Positions 44,501 to 55,334 of a stretch of 64,000 nt of DNA are shown here, one piece after another. Location: assembly GCF_947242115.1 (NCBI RefSeq), contig NC_074723.1:17759001-17823000 (forward strand), given 5' to 3'. The stretch is from Biomphalaria glabrata. Its lineage: Eukaryota; Mollusca; Gastropoda; Planorbidae. Numbering within the stretch: position 1 is the first letter of the stretch; each line of letters starts with the position of its first letter. The notes under the pieces were generated by a model. That model was given only the letters and a program-made list of their open reading frames with translations. It ran no database searches and was not told the DNA's origin. The translations under genes were made by a program, and so were the position numbers.

Positions 44501-47500
44501 GCTGAATAAAACTATTTAAAGTTACCCAAGCTTAAAAATGTCACAAGAAAGACTATCGGCGCTAGCATTGAAATCAAGGAAGAAGTGTTTTGAATTCTTT
44601 GATATACTTAAGAGTAATTATTTACTTAATAGTTGTCTTTTTTCTTTTAAGAACTTATATTGAAAATGTGTGTTTTTATTAGAAATGTATACTTTGAAAA
44701 CCTATTTTTGGAATAACTAAATAAATTATTAACAGTAAGTTGAATACCCATGCACCTTTACATACCATATGTGCACACATTTAGCAGAAACTTAAAGAAA
44801 AAAAACAACTGAAACAGTTATATTTTTATTTTAAGAAATAGAAACAAGGGGAGGCATTTTTTTTTCTTATCGCACGCAAGCGGCTACAACCCAAGCAGCG
44901 GCCCTGATGGGAGATCAAGGGGGAATTAGACAGGGCCCTTCAAGCGCCGAAGCTTTTATTTTAGCGAGTTACTAATCTGGCGAATCTATATTCAAGTAAA
45001 ATAAAGCTACTCTTATGGTGTTGTAGGTGCAACTACTGGTGCATAACGTCGTGACCTTTAAGACCTCGTAAGTCCTGATAAGTCATAGTAGCGTTTCAAT
45101 GGTAAATACATGATTGTACTTATTCATCCACAAACTTTCTTCACACCCCAACAAATATTTGGTATCTGGGTCAATTGGAACTTCAAACCCCCAGTCTTAA
45201 CAACGGAATGTATTAAGTACAAACCAGTCACTCGCGGATCCGGATGGGGGGGGGGGGGGCGGTAGGGGCGTTCGCTCGCCCCCCCCCCCCTCGGCCGACC
45301 CCTCCGAAGGAGGAGGTCGGACGAATTTTATTAAAGGAATCACACAATTTGTATACGAATTTATTAGTTATGCTAATAATATATACTAATTATGTATATT
45401 TCAACTATTTTTAGATTATTTCGCCCCTCTAGTATGTTGGCCGATTTGGTGGGGTGGAGAGGTGGCGATGGCATCAATCACCCCCCCCAACCATTAACTT
45501 GGGGGGCGTTCCAATCATAGCTTGTTAGCAGAATCAAATATCTATATATTTAAAACTTGTAATTGATATTTTAACCGATCTTTATATTATGTTGTTCTCC
45601 TGTTGGCCGATTGGGTGGGATGGGGGAAGCGAATACATCTAATGCCCTTACCACCTAAGCCCTTTAAGTGTGTGTGTGGGGGGGGGGAAGCGGTCCTACT
45701 TTTATTTAGAAATCATGGTTTGGGAACAAAATTAGTTGAATTACTATATAATTTATATATTATGTCGTTACATTTCTGGTATCTTAGTCTATTCGGTGAG
45801 GTGGGGTGGGGGCTATTGTTTCTACTGCCCTCCTAAAAGAAATTATAAAAAGGAGCGAGGGTTAACGTTTTCACTCTACCCTCCTTTCCCCCTTTCCAGG
45901 GAAGACATGACGTTTTAGAACATAATAATAATAATAATAATAATTACATGGGGACAACATCGACAAGGCTGCTTCCTTAACATGGCTCAAAGCAGGTCAT
46001 CTCTACCCTGAAACAGAAGGCTTTGTTACAGCAATACAGGACAGAGTAATCAGGACAAAAAATTACGAGAAGCATATCCTGAAACTCAATGTTGTCGACA
46101 AATGCCGAAAATGTGGAAATGTGGGCGAGTCGATTGAACACATTATGGCAGGATGTCCAGCCCTATCAGAATCAGCCTACCTAGGTCGCCATAACCAAGT
46201 TGCAAAGTTAATACACCAACACCTGGCTTTGACGTACAAATTGATCGATAAGGACACTCCCCCTTATTATAAATACTCTCCGCAAGAGGTTCTCGAGTCT
46301 ACTGAATATCTGCTGTACTGGGATAGGCCTATTCTGACCGACAAAACGGTAGATTTCAATCGCCCGGATCTGCTGTTCATCGATAAAAAAGAAAAAACCG
46401 CTATCATTATCGATATCGCCGTACCACTGTCTCATAATTTAAGAAAAACTGAGATAGAAAAACAAAGAAAATATGGGAACCTAGGCTTGGAGATTAAGCG
46501 TCTATGGAAATTGTCCAAAATAACAATATACCCCATTGTTATATCAACCGAGGGGATAACAACAACTGACCTCACAGACACCTTCAAGGCCCTTAACATT
46601 CCTAGGAACATCTTCGTTGCCTGTCAGAGGGCGGTACTGCTGCAGACCTGCCACATCACCAGAAAATTCCTCAGTGGAAACTGTTAAAGGGACTACGATG
46701 AATTTTGTTTCTCTTTAGCGAAACTCGACCCTGGCAGCGCCAGAGAATGACTACTCGTTCATTTCTAACATAATAATAATAATCTTTATTGTCCGTATGG
46801 AAATTTGTCTTACAATTTGTGCATTACACCAAACAAAAAACATTATAACTATAAGAAACCAAAGTGTACATTCACACCAGACTCACTCATAATTTACATG
46901 TGACAAAGTTTATACCAGATTGTTCTTATTTAATGATTTGATTGCCAGGGGAACAAAAGAGTGTTTGTGTCTGTTTGTCTGTGCTATCGGTGTCTTGTAT
47001 CTCTTTTGTGATGGTAAAATCACAAAATCCTTACACAAAGGGTGATTCTTTATTTCGAGGATCTTGTTAGCTTTTTTATAGATGTTTGTCTCAAACAACT
47101 GACCAAATGGGTTTTGTTTTTTGCCAATGATTTTTTTACCAGCAGCGTTTAGGATTCTATAAAGTTTATTTCTATTTTTAATGCTCAGATTGCCATACCA
47201 GGCAGTGATATTGAAACTTAAAATATTGCAGATGTGAGCGTGATAAAACATAGCCAAGGCCTTTTCGCTAACATTAAACGAGGACAGTTTTCTTAGTAAT
47301 CGTAATCTTTGCTGCCATTTTTTGCTGATATAATCAGTATTAGCAGTAAAATTTAGTTTATTGTCTATAATAGTCTAATATGGCGAAAGAGTTTATGTAA
47401 TTGCACACAAATTTATCATAGTTATTTTATCTTAAGAAATACTTTGTTTAGAAAATTTAGAATTCATAAGAATTTTGTTATTACAAGAGTAACAATTGAG

Positions 47501-49736
47501 ATGAGTTCTGAACACAAATATCATTTTCCTAGTCACCTTTTTCCAACTTTTAATCATACTGATATTTTACTATTGTATAAATAGGTTCCCGGTCATTGCA
47601 TCCCCCGGTCACTTCATCCCCGGTCACTTCATCCCCCGGTCATTTCATCCCACGGTCATTTCATTCCTTGTTATTTTCGTCATCTGATCATTTTATCTAA
47701 CAAATAGTAAATGTAAAAATCATGAAATGAGCAATATTTAATATATTCATTTTTTATTTAAATGTCAAAATTAGATAAGAATAAATTTAAAATTAAATGC
47801 CATTATAAATTACAAAAATATAACATGTATAAATATAGAGGTAATGTAAAAAAGTGTTATGCTGATATGGGTGAAGTCAGCCTTTATTAGAAAAAAATAA
47901 TAAAGTCTAAAAATGACGAGCCCAATTCCAAGAAAGAGCGATTGAAAAATAAAATAAAGTGAAACATGGTCGTACTTTCACCACACCTTGGCCTTTGATG
48001 ATAAGTTATCAGCGGCACGGTCATAATTTTTCTAATCGCTCTTCTATTTCTCAAATGATTTTCACTACTTCCACCAAACCTTGGCTTTTGATCATTACGT
48101 CATGCGCAGGATAATATTATAATATTACATTCCCCACATCCAATAGCTAAGTACACACCCAGATTTACAATATACTATAAGATTTCTCATCAAGAATGCA
48201 AAGTGAAAGAGGAAACACTATAAACGCATTAGTAACAAGTCAAAAATATTAAAAAGCTTTCTACATAATCATATTTATATATTAGATGAAATGAGGGCTT
48301 AAACAATGAAAAAAAGAAAAGTATTTAATTGCGGATGATATGACCGGGGGATGAAATGACCGGGGGATGAAATGACCAGGGGATGAAGTGACTGGGGATG
48401 AAGTGACCAGGGGATGAAATGACCGGTCACCGTATGAATAAATTTAGGTTCATAACTTACAATTTATACTTGAATCCTAAAAATGCAAAAAAAATAAATA
48501 AATTAGAATCTAATTGGTCCACTTAATTTCTCCTCCCACTTTTACTTTTTTGTTTAGAGCTTTGAATTATACTTCTGTAACAAAACAAAATTACAAACAT
48601 GCCTACTGAACGAAATGTATCCCTTACAAATGTGCTTTCTTTTTAATATTATTTTCGAGTACTTTTTTTTTCAGTGTCGATCATCAAAGCCTTAATCTGA
48701 AGATGTGGTGTATAATACCTTTTTAAGGAAAAAATCGGTTGTATTTGCAATGTAGTAAGGGCCTGTAAATTCATATTAGAAAATTTTTCAAGTAAAACAT
48801 TTTTCAAGAGGTCTTTTTTTTTAAATAGGAGGAATATTGAGCTGTAGATTTCAGGAGAATGCGTTTCTGCAGTGAAGAATGCAAGAAAACGCTTTTAGTC
48901 GGGGCTCCGCTTACAGCGCTCCAATAGACCCCCTAGCTGAAAAGAAAAAGGCATCAACATAGCTGTTTGTGTGTGTGTGTTTCGTTTTTTCACCGAAGGT
49001 TAAGAAACACTGCTTTGTTATACATATATATATATATTATATACTGTGCGCTCATTTATGCTTAGGGTTAGAGGGTCAGGGCTTACCGGGTGTTACGGTT
49101 ATGGGTTAGAAAAAAATCATCCCCCCCCCCCCACTCCAAAGTTCTGAATCCGCTAATGATATAACTATATTATAAACTATAAATTGTGTTTTTTCATGCA
49201 TATTAAAAAAACTAAGCTTGTTTTCCATAGTTTAACGTTTGTCTCAGCAGCCCTTTGCAGACGCAGCTCAAGAGTAATTTGTTCTAGGAATTGTAAATTT
49301 CTTTTTTTTTTTACAATACAAAATTTTTAAAAATACTTAAAAACATGAAAAAGTTGCATGTCGTCAAATTGAAGTATAGTGCGTGACCATTTTTGTCATC
49401 TGCTTAAATAGATCTTCAACCTCGTTCTGGAAATGAGGCTTACAGATGACATATTATTAATGATTTGGCATAATTCCTAATATTTCCTTGAAAATGAAAC
49501 TCTTTTACCTTCACAGCTTTCTCGATGTCCTCATCTTTCTCCACGTCCAACTTGACCACTCTCACAGCTCTGTTGGACTTGGCGAGGCTCTGTAAGTCTT
49601 CAGCTTTCTCAGGATCTCGACATGCAGCTATCAAAACCTCTGGAGGCTTGGGCAGCGCTAACAGTTGCCTGACGAACTCGAGACCAAGACCTCGAGACGC
49701 CCCTGTCACCAAAACCGTTTTGGCCGAAAGAGACAT
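38594..49736 (-). CDS. SDR gene C: C-factor/sniffer-type carbonyl reductase (257 aa)
   Basis: Coding exons on the minus strand are 49,509-49,736, 43,258-43,396, 39,214-39,385 and 38,594-38,828 (228, 139, 172 and 235 bp), all GT/AG and in frame. Motifs: TGASRGLG (11-18), AACRDPEKA, LDV, NNAA (usual NNAG), MISSIISS with Ser159 present but the following Gly162 replaced by Ser, Y179-K-L-S-K183, HPGWVKTDMG, end ILPY. By eye exons 1 and 2 encode the same residues as gene B and exon 4 differs once (I for V), while exon 3 differs at 10 of 57 residues. The role is expected to be NADPH-dependent carbonyl reduction, as for gene A; the substrate is unknown. A polyadenylation signal lies 58 nt after the stop (38,531-38,536). 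Intron 1 (6.1 kb) holds a large cluster of mobile elements. Confidence 0.9.
42361..42541. mobile_element. hAT-like MITE, 181 bp, with 8-bp target duplication
   Basis: Ends CAGTGTTTCC and GGGAAACACTG. Flanked by TCCTATGA (42,353-42,360) and TCCTACGA (42,542-42,549), 7 of 8 the same. The matching place in the gene B block (about 16,990-17,060, on the other strand) reads straight through with a single TCCTACGA, so the empty site is visible. Confidence 0.8.
43525..43720 (+). mobile_element. RTE-like LINE tail, intron 1 of gene C
   Basis: Counterpart of 22,905-23,115 within the duplication. Broken. Confidence 0.5.
43905..44040. repeat. 66-bp local tandem duplication
   Basis: 'agcgttttgggccaagtcaa' to 'ggacaacctttaatt' occurs twice in a row. 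Gene B has a single copy (23,307-23,365), so it arose after the B/C duplication. Confidence 0.8.
45420..45840. repeat. Degenerate tandem repeat, unit about 165-190 bp
   Basis: A G-rich block (ggccgattTggtggggtgg type) recurs at about 45,440, 45,605 and 45,793, each after an AT-rich stretch with 'atattatgt'. The open frames over it are by-products of G tracts. Confidence 0.4.
45950..46687 (+). mobile_element. R4/Dong-like (R2-group) LINE 3' end
   Basis: One open frame runs from about 45,950 to the stop at 46,685-46,687. It reads TWLKAGHLYPETEGFVTAIQ, then the zinc motif CRKCGNVGESIEHIMAGC (C-X2-C-X8-H-X4-C), then the PD-(D/E)xK endonuclease region: NRPDLLFIDKKEKTA, IIIDIAVPLSHNLRKTEIEK. This pair marks LINEs with a restriction-like endonuclease. 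The frame is intact but the 5' part is missing. It is flanked by (TAA)n: 45,923-45,943 and 46,769-46,783, and Dong/R4 elements are known to insert in TAA repeats. Confidence 0.75.
46768..47380 (-). mobile_element. L2/CR1-like LINE C-terminal part
   Basis: On the minus strand: DNKLNFTANTDYISKKWQQR, LRLLRKLSSFNVSEKALAMF, YHAHICNILSFNITAWYGNL, NKLYRILNAAGKKIIGK and NRHKHSFVPLAIKSLNK, then stop near 46,912. This is the C-terminus of the reverse transcriptase of L2/CR1-type LINEs. The 3' end has AATAAAG followed by (ATT)n at 46,769-46,783, so it shares its tail repeat with the neighbouring R4-like element. 5' truncated. Confidence 0.75.
47584..48431. mobile_element. Short element whose inverted ends are tandem 16-mers
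   Basis: The left end has about five units of CCGGTCACTTCATCCC type (47,588-47,667). The right end has about six units in inverse orientation, GATGAAATGACCGGGG type (48,336-48,427). The middle 670 bp is AT-rich and non-coding. TA stands on both outer sides (47,582-47,583 and 48,433-48,434). It looks like a non-autonomous DNA element, but I cannot name the family. Confidence 0.6.
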
Positions 49737-50610
49737 TTGAAAATTTAAAGTGATCGAAACGCGCTGTTCACTTTTATGAAAGTTTTAAAGTCGAATGACT
49801 AAGCGAATTTTGTGTACCAAGTTACTGCCAACAATGTAAAACATTCAACAGTGACTGGGTGAGAAAACAGAAATCTTCATTACTTTGATAAGCCTCTCTC
49901 TCTCTCTCTCTTACATCCACAGTTAAACCCCCTACCCCCCCCCCCCCCCATTTTCACTAAACACACATGAGTTACAATTCACTCACACACAGTTACAATC
50001 ATTATCAACATATAAACACATATAAATATAGAAGTGATTTTGTGATATAAAGTGCAAAAACTCAGTCATATACGCACACATTAATGCTGTCTCGATAATC
50101 TAAAAGCACACACACACACACACAAACACCTGATAATGCAATACTTTACCAAACAAATCTTAAACACCGTCATAGCATACGCACACACACACAAGCAATC
50201 TGTTCTTAATCGTCAATGTAGATGTCTTAATTATTTTTTTTCACAGGCTAAGGTATCTATGAGGCACTCCATCGCAGTTCTGCGCGTCAAGATGTGTAGA
50301 TTATACGGTAGCTAAACTGATGGCATATCATTATTTAACTAACTTTTTTTAAAAGTCATTTTTTTTTAAGATGTGCTAACAAATCAGCGAATTCGATACA
50401 TGTTTGATATTGTACGGAGATAATCGTACACAAATTACAGTTCTCAGATGCTGATTCAGAATAAGAGGAACCAATATGTCTAGAATCCATGAGCACCAGC
50501 TCGTAAGAGACTTTGAAAGTCTGAAGCAGGACGTCTTGGCGCAGCCGTTTTGGCGCGAAACATTATTCATTATTAGTCGACCCACGGCGTAGCATACGCG
50601 TGATTTTGCA

Positions 50611-51070
50611 GGGCCGGCCTTAGGCCACTGCAACATATGCGACCGCAATGGGTCCCACACTTTCATAGCACCCGCGCTAAATGTAAATTATTAAATTAAA
50701 CCATTTTATAACTTATAACAGATTTCCCGCGGCCTCCTGGTTTACAAGGAGCTCCTAGAAATCTCATGAAATTGCGAAATATACGAAACAGTTCTGGAAA
50801 TCTCCGGAAATTATTAAAATCTTTTGAAAACTCAATATGGAAAACGCCAATCCTAAGCCCAAAAAAAGGCATTATACAATAATGTGAAATTTGGTGAAAG
50901 AAGCTTCTCGCGCTTCAAACTAATGAAGAATTACTTGAGGTCAACAATTGTCGTAGATAGATTAAAATATTTCTTAATTTTTGCTATTGAGCGTGATTGA
51001 TGCAGGAAATAGAATTTTTATTATATATTGTGTGACTTCGCTACACGCAAGGCTCGTAAGAGGCGGCCCC
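50611..51070 (+). mobile_element. hAT-like non-autonomous element
   Basis: Begins CAGGGCCGGCCTTAGGCCAC and shares inner blocks, mostly on the minus strand, with 14,345-14,880 (gaagcgcgagaagcttc, ttacttgaggtcaac). Right end unclear. Lies upstream of gene C. Confidence 0.5.
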
Positions 51071-51204
51071 CGTCAGATCCATATCGGATTCGCCTATTTG
51101 CAATGAATATTCAAGGCGTGATTTCGCTTCGATTGTTAAAAGTAATAATGTTTTAAAAACTTATTTGGCGTTGTAAAAAAGTTTTTTTTTTTTTCAGTAA
51201 AATA

Positions 51205-51361
51205 TTTTACATGTTTTGGATGTTCCTTCAAAGTTAAAGATAATCTACTTTGTTGTCCAAACCTCCCGCTAGACGACGGTGCATGGCAGCAAACAGCGAT
51301 GAGCCCGGGACAGTCGAGATAATCAGTCTAGATTCTAGATGCTAACCGCACGACCAGGCAT
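51205..51361 (-). mobile_element. tRNA-derived SINE, type 1
   Basis: Minus strand: TGCCTGGTCGTGCGGTTAGC, a B-box region GACTGTCCCGGGCTCATCGC (diverged) and GGAGGTTTGGACAA, then GAAGGAACATCCAAAACATG. Older than the other copies by its changed B box. Confidence 0.6.
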
Positions 51362-51639
51362 TGCTGTTAACGTAATAACAAACTAATTGCCTATTATTGA
51401 TAAAGAGATATAGATCTAGTACAAATTTCGGCATGACAACTATGTACAATATGTCAGACGAGCGATTTTTTATAATCTTTTGGCATTGTTTGTAATTGAA
51501 AAAAATATATAGAAAAACAGGTATCGAGCTTGTACTTAGCAACGTCTGCTCGATGTCCCAGCACAGTTACCAACAGAGCTATTGGCATTTTGCATTTTCA
51601 TTTAAACGGAACTAGAAAAAGGATGTCGATTAACCTAAT

Positions 51640-52200
51640 CTAAACTTCTAATTTAGCACTCTTCAGATCTATATCTACTAGATCTAAAATCTAAATTTGG
51701 AATAATTTGGATGTAATTTAGATAAGATTTACGTTAAAAAAAAGCTTAGATAGTCTATCAATAGACTGAAAGCAACATTAAATTTAAAAATAGTAGATTA
51801 GTTTAAATATTTTACAACATTGCAATAAATTTTAAAGTAAAGGTCTTGACATTTGGCTTGAAAATCAAAATCTAAACTTTAAGTCAAGATTTAAATCTAG
51901 AAATTGAAATTCTAGATCTTGGTCTAGTCTATATAATTCTAACTAGACCTAGAAATTCTAGATCTAGAATCTGTTAATATACTCATAAATACAAGTAGAA
52001 ATAGATAAACAACAAGGCCGGTTTACAAAACACCCTAACCCTAACCCTAACCCCACACTTCCTAATCCGCTAAGGGAACTAACTCTCACGCAACATTACA
52101 TCATACATCAACAGAATCTACAATGATTTTAATTAGAATATAAATCTAGTGTAATGTATGAATCAAATTTAAATCAAAACAAAAATGTACAAGTTATGTT
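51640..52200. other. AGATCT-rich AT DNA with a short telomere-like run
   Basis: Low-complexity tctagatc words at 51,650-51,980, then CCCTAACCCTAACCCTAACC at 52,033-52,052. Three units only. No gene seen. Confidence 0.5.
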
Positions 52201-52204
52201 ACTG

Positions 52205-54562
52205 GTAGCTGTAATCTAAGTACATCTTTACAGGGTCTCTGCTAAGACGTTCATCTTCCCTGGTATTGTTTTTACAGTAAACTGGTAGTTTGTTAACATT
52301 AAACTCCATCGTGTTAATCTGCTGTTATCCAGTTTTCTAGTGTTTAGAAATAGGAGAGGAAAATGGTCTGTAAGTAGGTTGAATGGTTTGCCTAACAGAT
52401 ACTTGGTAAAGCGATTTATGGACCAAACTATATCGAACCTGTGTCTCGAATCACTTCCATTTTCTGGTTTCCAACTAAACCTGGATAGTATTCTAGACCT
52501 TTAGACTTTGTAAATATAGTCATTGTTGTGTGGTCAGATCTAGGTTTTCTGTTGTAGAATTTGTTTTGATTACCATAGTTTTGATTTCTTGTAGATTGTG
52601 GCTGGTATCTGGATGCTTGTTTTCCTTTGATCTGTCACTTGAGTTGTTTTGTTTCTTTCTACATTCGTTTGCGTAGTGACCCTTAAGATGACAGTAACTG
52701 CATTCTATGTCTCTGGCTTTACATTGTGAAGCGTAATGTCCTTTGAAATTACAGTTTGTACATATTGGCATTTTTTCTGGTCTCGAGAATCGTGGTGTTC
52801 TGGTTTCTTTGGTATAACAGATGAAATTTTCTTCTGCAGACTGTTTAATAAATTTGTTTGGATATGCTGCCCTGTATTGTCGTACTATTTGAGTCAAAGT
52901 TTGAATGTCTTTTGGTTGTCTTTCAATGATAAAGGATTGAATATCTTCTGAGTGTGCATGTGTGATGGCATCTATGATGACATGCTCTCTCAGATTTTCG
53001 TATGAATTTTCTATTTTTGACAAGGAGATCCACCTATCAAACCACATGGTCATGTTTGATACAAATATTAATGGATCATCTTCTTGTCGAGGCCTTTCTG
53101 TATAGAAATTTTTTCTGTATGCATCTTGTGTAGCACCATACTGTCTCAGGAGTGCTTCTTTGACATTGCTATAGTTGTCTAGTTCGTGCCCTGGAAGTTG
53201 AATGCAAATGTCTATGGCTTTACCTGTAAGAAGGCTCATGAGAGTTCTAGAGAATTGTTCTTCAGGTAGACCTGATGCTTTGGCTAGTTCTTCGAAACGC
53301 ATCAGATAAGAATCAATATTGTCTTTAGATTCTTGGAAATTGGCCATTTTTGACATTTGTTTATATTTGTCAAAACTTGCAGACTTTTGTTGGGCATTCG
53401 CTGCTTCTTTTTGTGCCTCAGCTAATTGTATGTCTTTTTCTTTGATAAGGCGTTCTTTTTCTTTCATTAGGCGTTCATGTTCCATCTCTTATTTTCGTTG
53501 TGCTAATAGTTTCTTTTCATGTTCTTCAAGCTCTTGCTTTGCCCATTGTAGTCTTTCTGGTTTAGGCATAGCTAATTCATTGGCCATCTCAAGAAAATCT
53601 TGTAGTGTTAACATTTTGGCTGCCATGGTAATTCAGTAGCAAATAGTCTTGTACTTGTGAAATTGATAGTTGAATATAAATGATTGTCGCTACTCAAAAG
53701 AAGACTTGAATATACTTCAATTAAAATGTTCTAGGGTTATTTTTATACACAATAGTTCAATGTTTCACCTTATAAATCGTCATTATAAGATGATTATTGT
53801 GATCACTTGTAAGTGATAGTAAATAGTAGTTGCCGCTTGATTAGGCAATTTGAGAACAATTACTTGTCGCTAGTAAGTACATATACAAGGCTATCTAAGT
53901 TGACAGATCAAGCCTGTAAAATAACGTAAGGTTGTACTGACCTTGTCATAAAGACATAAAGACATGTAATAGACATGTAATAGAACGTGAAGTTTTCTTC
54001 GTAGTGATAGGCTGAGTAGTGACGTAGAACTATCGTCTGTAGTTCTAGTTTGATGCAACACAACTGTCAAAGAGTTGTTTCGATGGTTGCAGGTTGGTTA
54101 TCGTGACAAACGTCAAAGGTTGCCAGATGAAAGTATTGATCCTGTAGTATCACGTTGATGAATAAATTCGTTGTACATACAGCCGTCGGAGGTGTCAATT
54201 TATGTCACGTGTTTATTATGTTTATTTGACTTGAAGATCTTGATGCTATAAACTTGTGACATATGTGGGTTCGGAGGTGCCTTGATTATAGTTCAAACAC
54301 TTTAATAATCAATGAAGTAACAAAGTGCTGATATGTTTTCTTGAGTTTTAATTATTTAAAACTTGAACTTGAAACAATAAATGTATGTACAAAGATATAT
54401 AAAACAGATACAGGATTCAGTGAAAATGTACAATAAAATGAGTGAATATTTACTTTAAAACTTAGCGACTTCTAAGCCTAACTTTCTAGCTCTCTCTCTC
54501 TCTGCGCCTCAAGCTAACACTCCTCCTTTTATATCTTTCTTTAGAATAAAGAACCGTGACAT
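52205..54562 (-). mobile_element. Broken Ty3/gypsy-type LTR retrotransposon
   Basis: Parts seen on the minus strand, 5' to 3': one LTR (about 54,202-54,562, ends TGTCACGG and CGTGACA), a leader, a gag-like region (about 52,520-53,630) and a remnant of the pol RNase H domain (about 52,205-52,470, with the TDH..L and RW...L..Y.F.V motifs). The gag region has a Lys/Glu-rich coiled-coil-like start, a retrotransposon capsid-type core and two zinc knuckles (CTNCNFKGHYASQC and CSYCHLKGHYANEC). No second LTR, protease, integrase or complete reverse transcriptase is visible. It is a fossil with several breaks; the long gag frame suggests moderate age. Confidence 0.8.
54202..54562 (-). repeat. LTR of the broken Ty3/gypsy-type element
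   Basis: About 360 bp, bounded by the inverted pair TGTCACG and CGTGACA. It stands upstream of gag on the minus strand. Confidence 0.6.
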
Positions 54563-54614
54563 CTCAATACCCATCCTTGACTCCTTGACCCGTTTACATT
54601 TAATTTTCCTTTTA

Positions 54615-54932
54615 ATTGTTTTTGTAATTTAACCTACGTTAATTATGTTTTGTAGCCTAGAACTAAGTTTTAATCGGAGTCTTTCTGTCATTAAAGCGTG
54701 AGTGCGCTGACCTTATTTGAGATAGGTACAATGTCCTCATGTTGTGAACAATGAGGTGTCACTAGGAACTGTTTTTGTAATTTAACCTATGTTAATTTTG
54801 TTTCCTTGCTGTAGTCTTGAACTAAGTTTTAATTGGCGTCTTCTTGGCATTTAAGCGTGGGTACGCTGACCTGATTTGAGATAGGTACAATGTCCTCATT
54901 TTGTGAACAATGAGGTGTCACTAGGGACAAGT
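54615..54932. repeat. Tandem duplication of about 158 bp
   Basis: Units 54,615-54,772 and 54,773-54,932 share 'taatttaacctacgttaatt', 'gaactaagttttaat' and 'gataggtacaatgtcctcat' through 'caatgaggtgtcacta'. Diverged by perhaps one base in ten. Confidence 0.75.
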
Positions 54933-54944
54933 ACCACGTCTTGC

Positions 54945-55045
54945 CGCTACTTAATTTTCACTTATTATCCGTATCCCTACGTTAACTTGGCCCCGCGAAA
55001 TCAGTTTTGTATAGAGCCCCACATTGGTTAAGTCCGGCCCTGCTA
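54945..55045 (-). mobile_element. hAT-like element end fragment
   Basis: Minus strand begins GCAGGGCCGGACTTAACCAA and includes GGGGCTCTATACAAAAC, matching the 5' end of the element at 14,345. Confidence 0.5.
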
Positions 55046-55207
55046 TTTAGTGACTGGTGATTAGAGTAGATTAGCCTACTTGTTTCCCCCCCCCCCCCCC
55101 CTTTAGTAACTCTAGTCCGACTTGCAGAAATAAAAGAGTCATCTTTCCTTTACTTCTAGGTGTCCTAACTGTTGAGCCACGAAGAGAATTATATATATAT
55201 AGATACC

Positions 55208-55330
55208 TGACTTTAGTTTGGGAAAAGTAAAGGCGGTTGGTCGTTGAGCGTGCCACATGTCTCGCGCATCAACCGAGGGTCACAGGAACATCTGCCCCAT
55301 AGACCGCAGGGTTTGATATGGGAAATTAAC
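55208..55330 (+). mobile_element. SINE type 2 body fragment
   Basis: Matches the body of 27,548-27,830 in the opposite orientation: gggaaaagtaaaggcggttg, then atctgccccatagaccgcag. No tRNA-like head. Confidence 0.55.
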
Positions 55331-55334
55331 TTTT

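Larger units (their letters stand above)
45225..49160. mobile_element. 3.9-kb repeat cluster inserted in intron 1 of gene C
   Basis: Gene B DNA is continuous across this point (near 24,560-24,570), so all of this is extra. The edges read CACTCGCGGATCCGG plus a G-tract on the left and a C-tract plus GAATCCGCTAATGA on the right, loosely inverted to each other. Inside are a degenerate tandem repeat, two LINE ends and a TIR element with repeated ends. It may be one DNA transposon later filled by others, or several separate insertions. Confidence 0.5.
38228..50550. repeat. Segmental duplication, copy 2 (gene C block)
   Basis: Matches the gene B block (13,572-25,970) over exons, flanks and much of the introns. 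It lacks the Helitron-like pair and the intron 3 insertions, and it carries a 3.9-kb repeat cluster in intron 1, a small hAT MITE in intron 2 and a 66-bp local tandem duplication at about 43,905-44,040. Confidence 0.8.

Noticed and set aside
45603-45918. Frames in the G-rich tandem region
   Set aside because: Artifacts of G tracts in a degenerate tandem repeat.
47588-48427. Possible CRISPR-like array of short repeats
   Set aside because: Units are directly adjacent with no spacers, and the two groups are inverted to each other at the ends of an AT-rich element in a eukaryotic genome.
52033-52055. Telomere-like (CCCTAA)n
   Set aside because: Only about three units, in the middle of low-complexity DNA; too short to claim an interstitial telomere or a fusion point.
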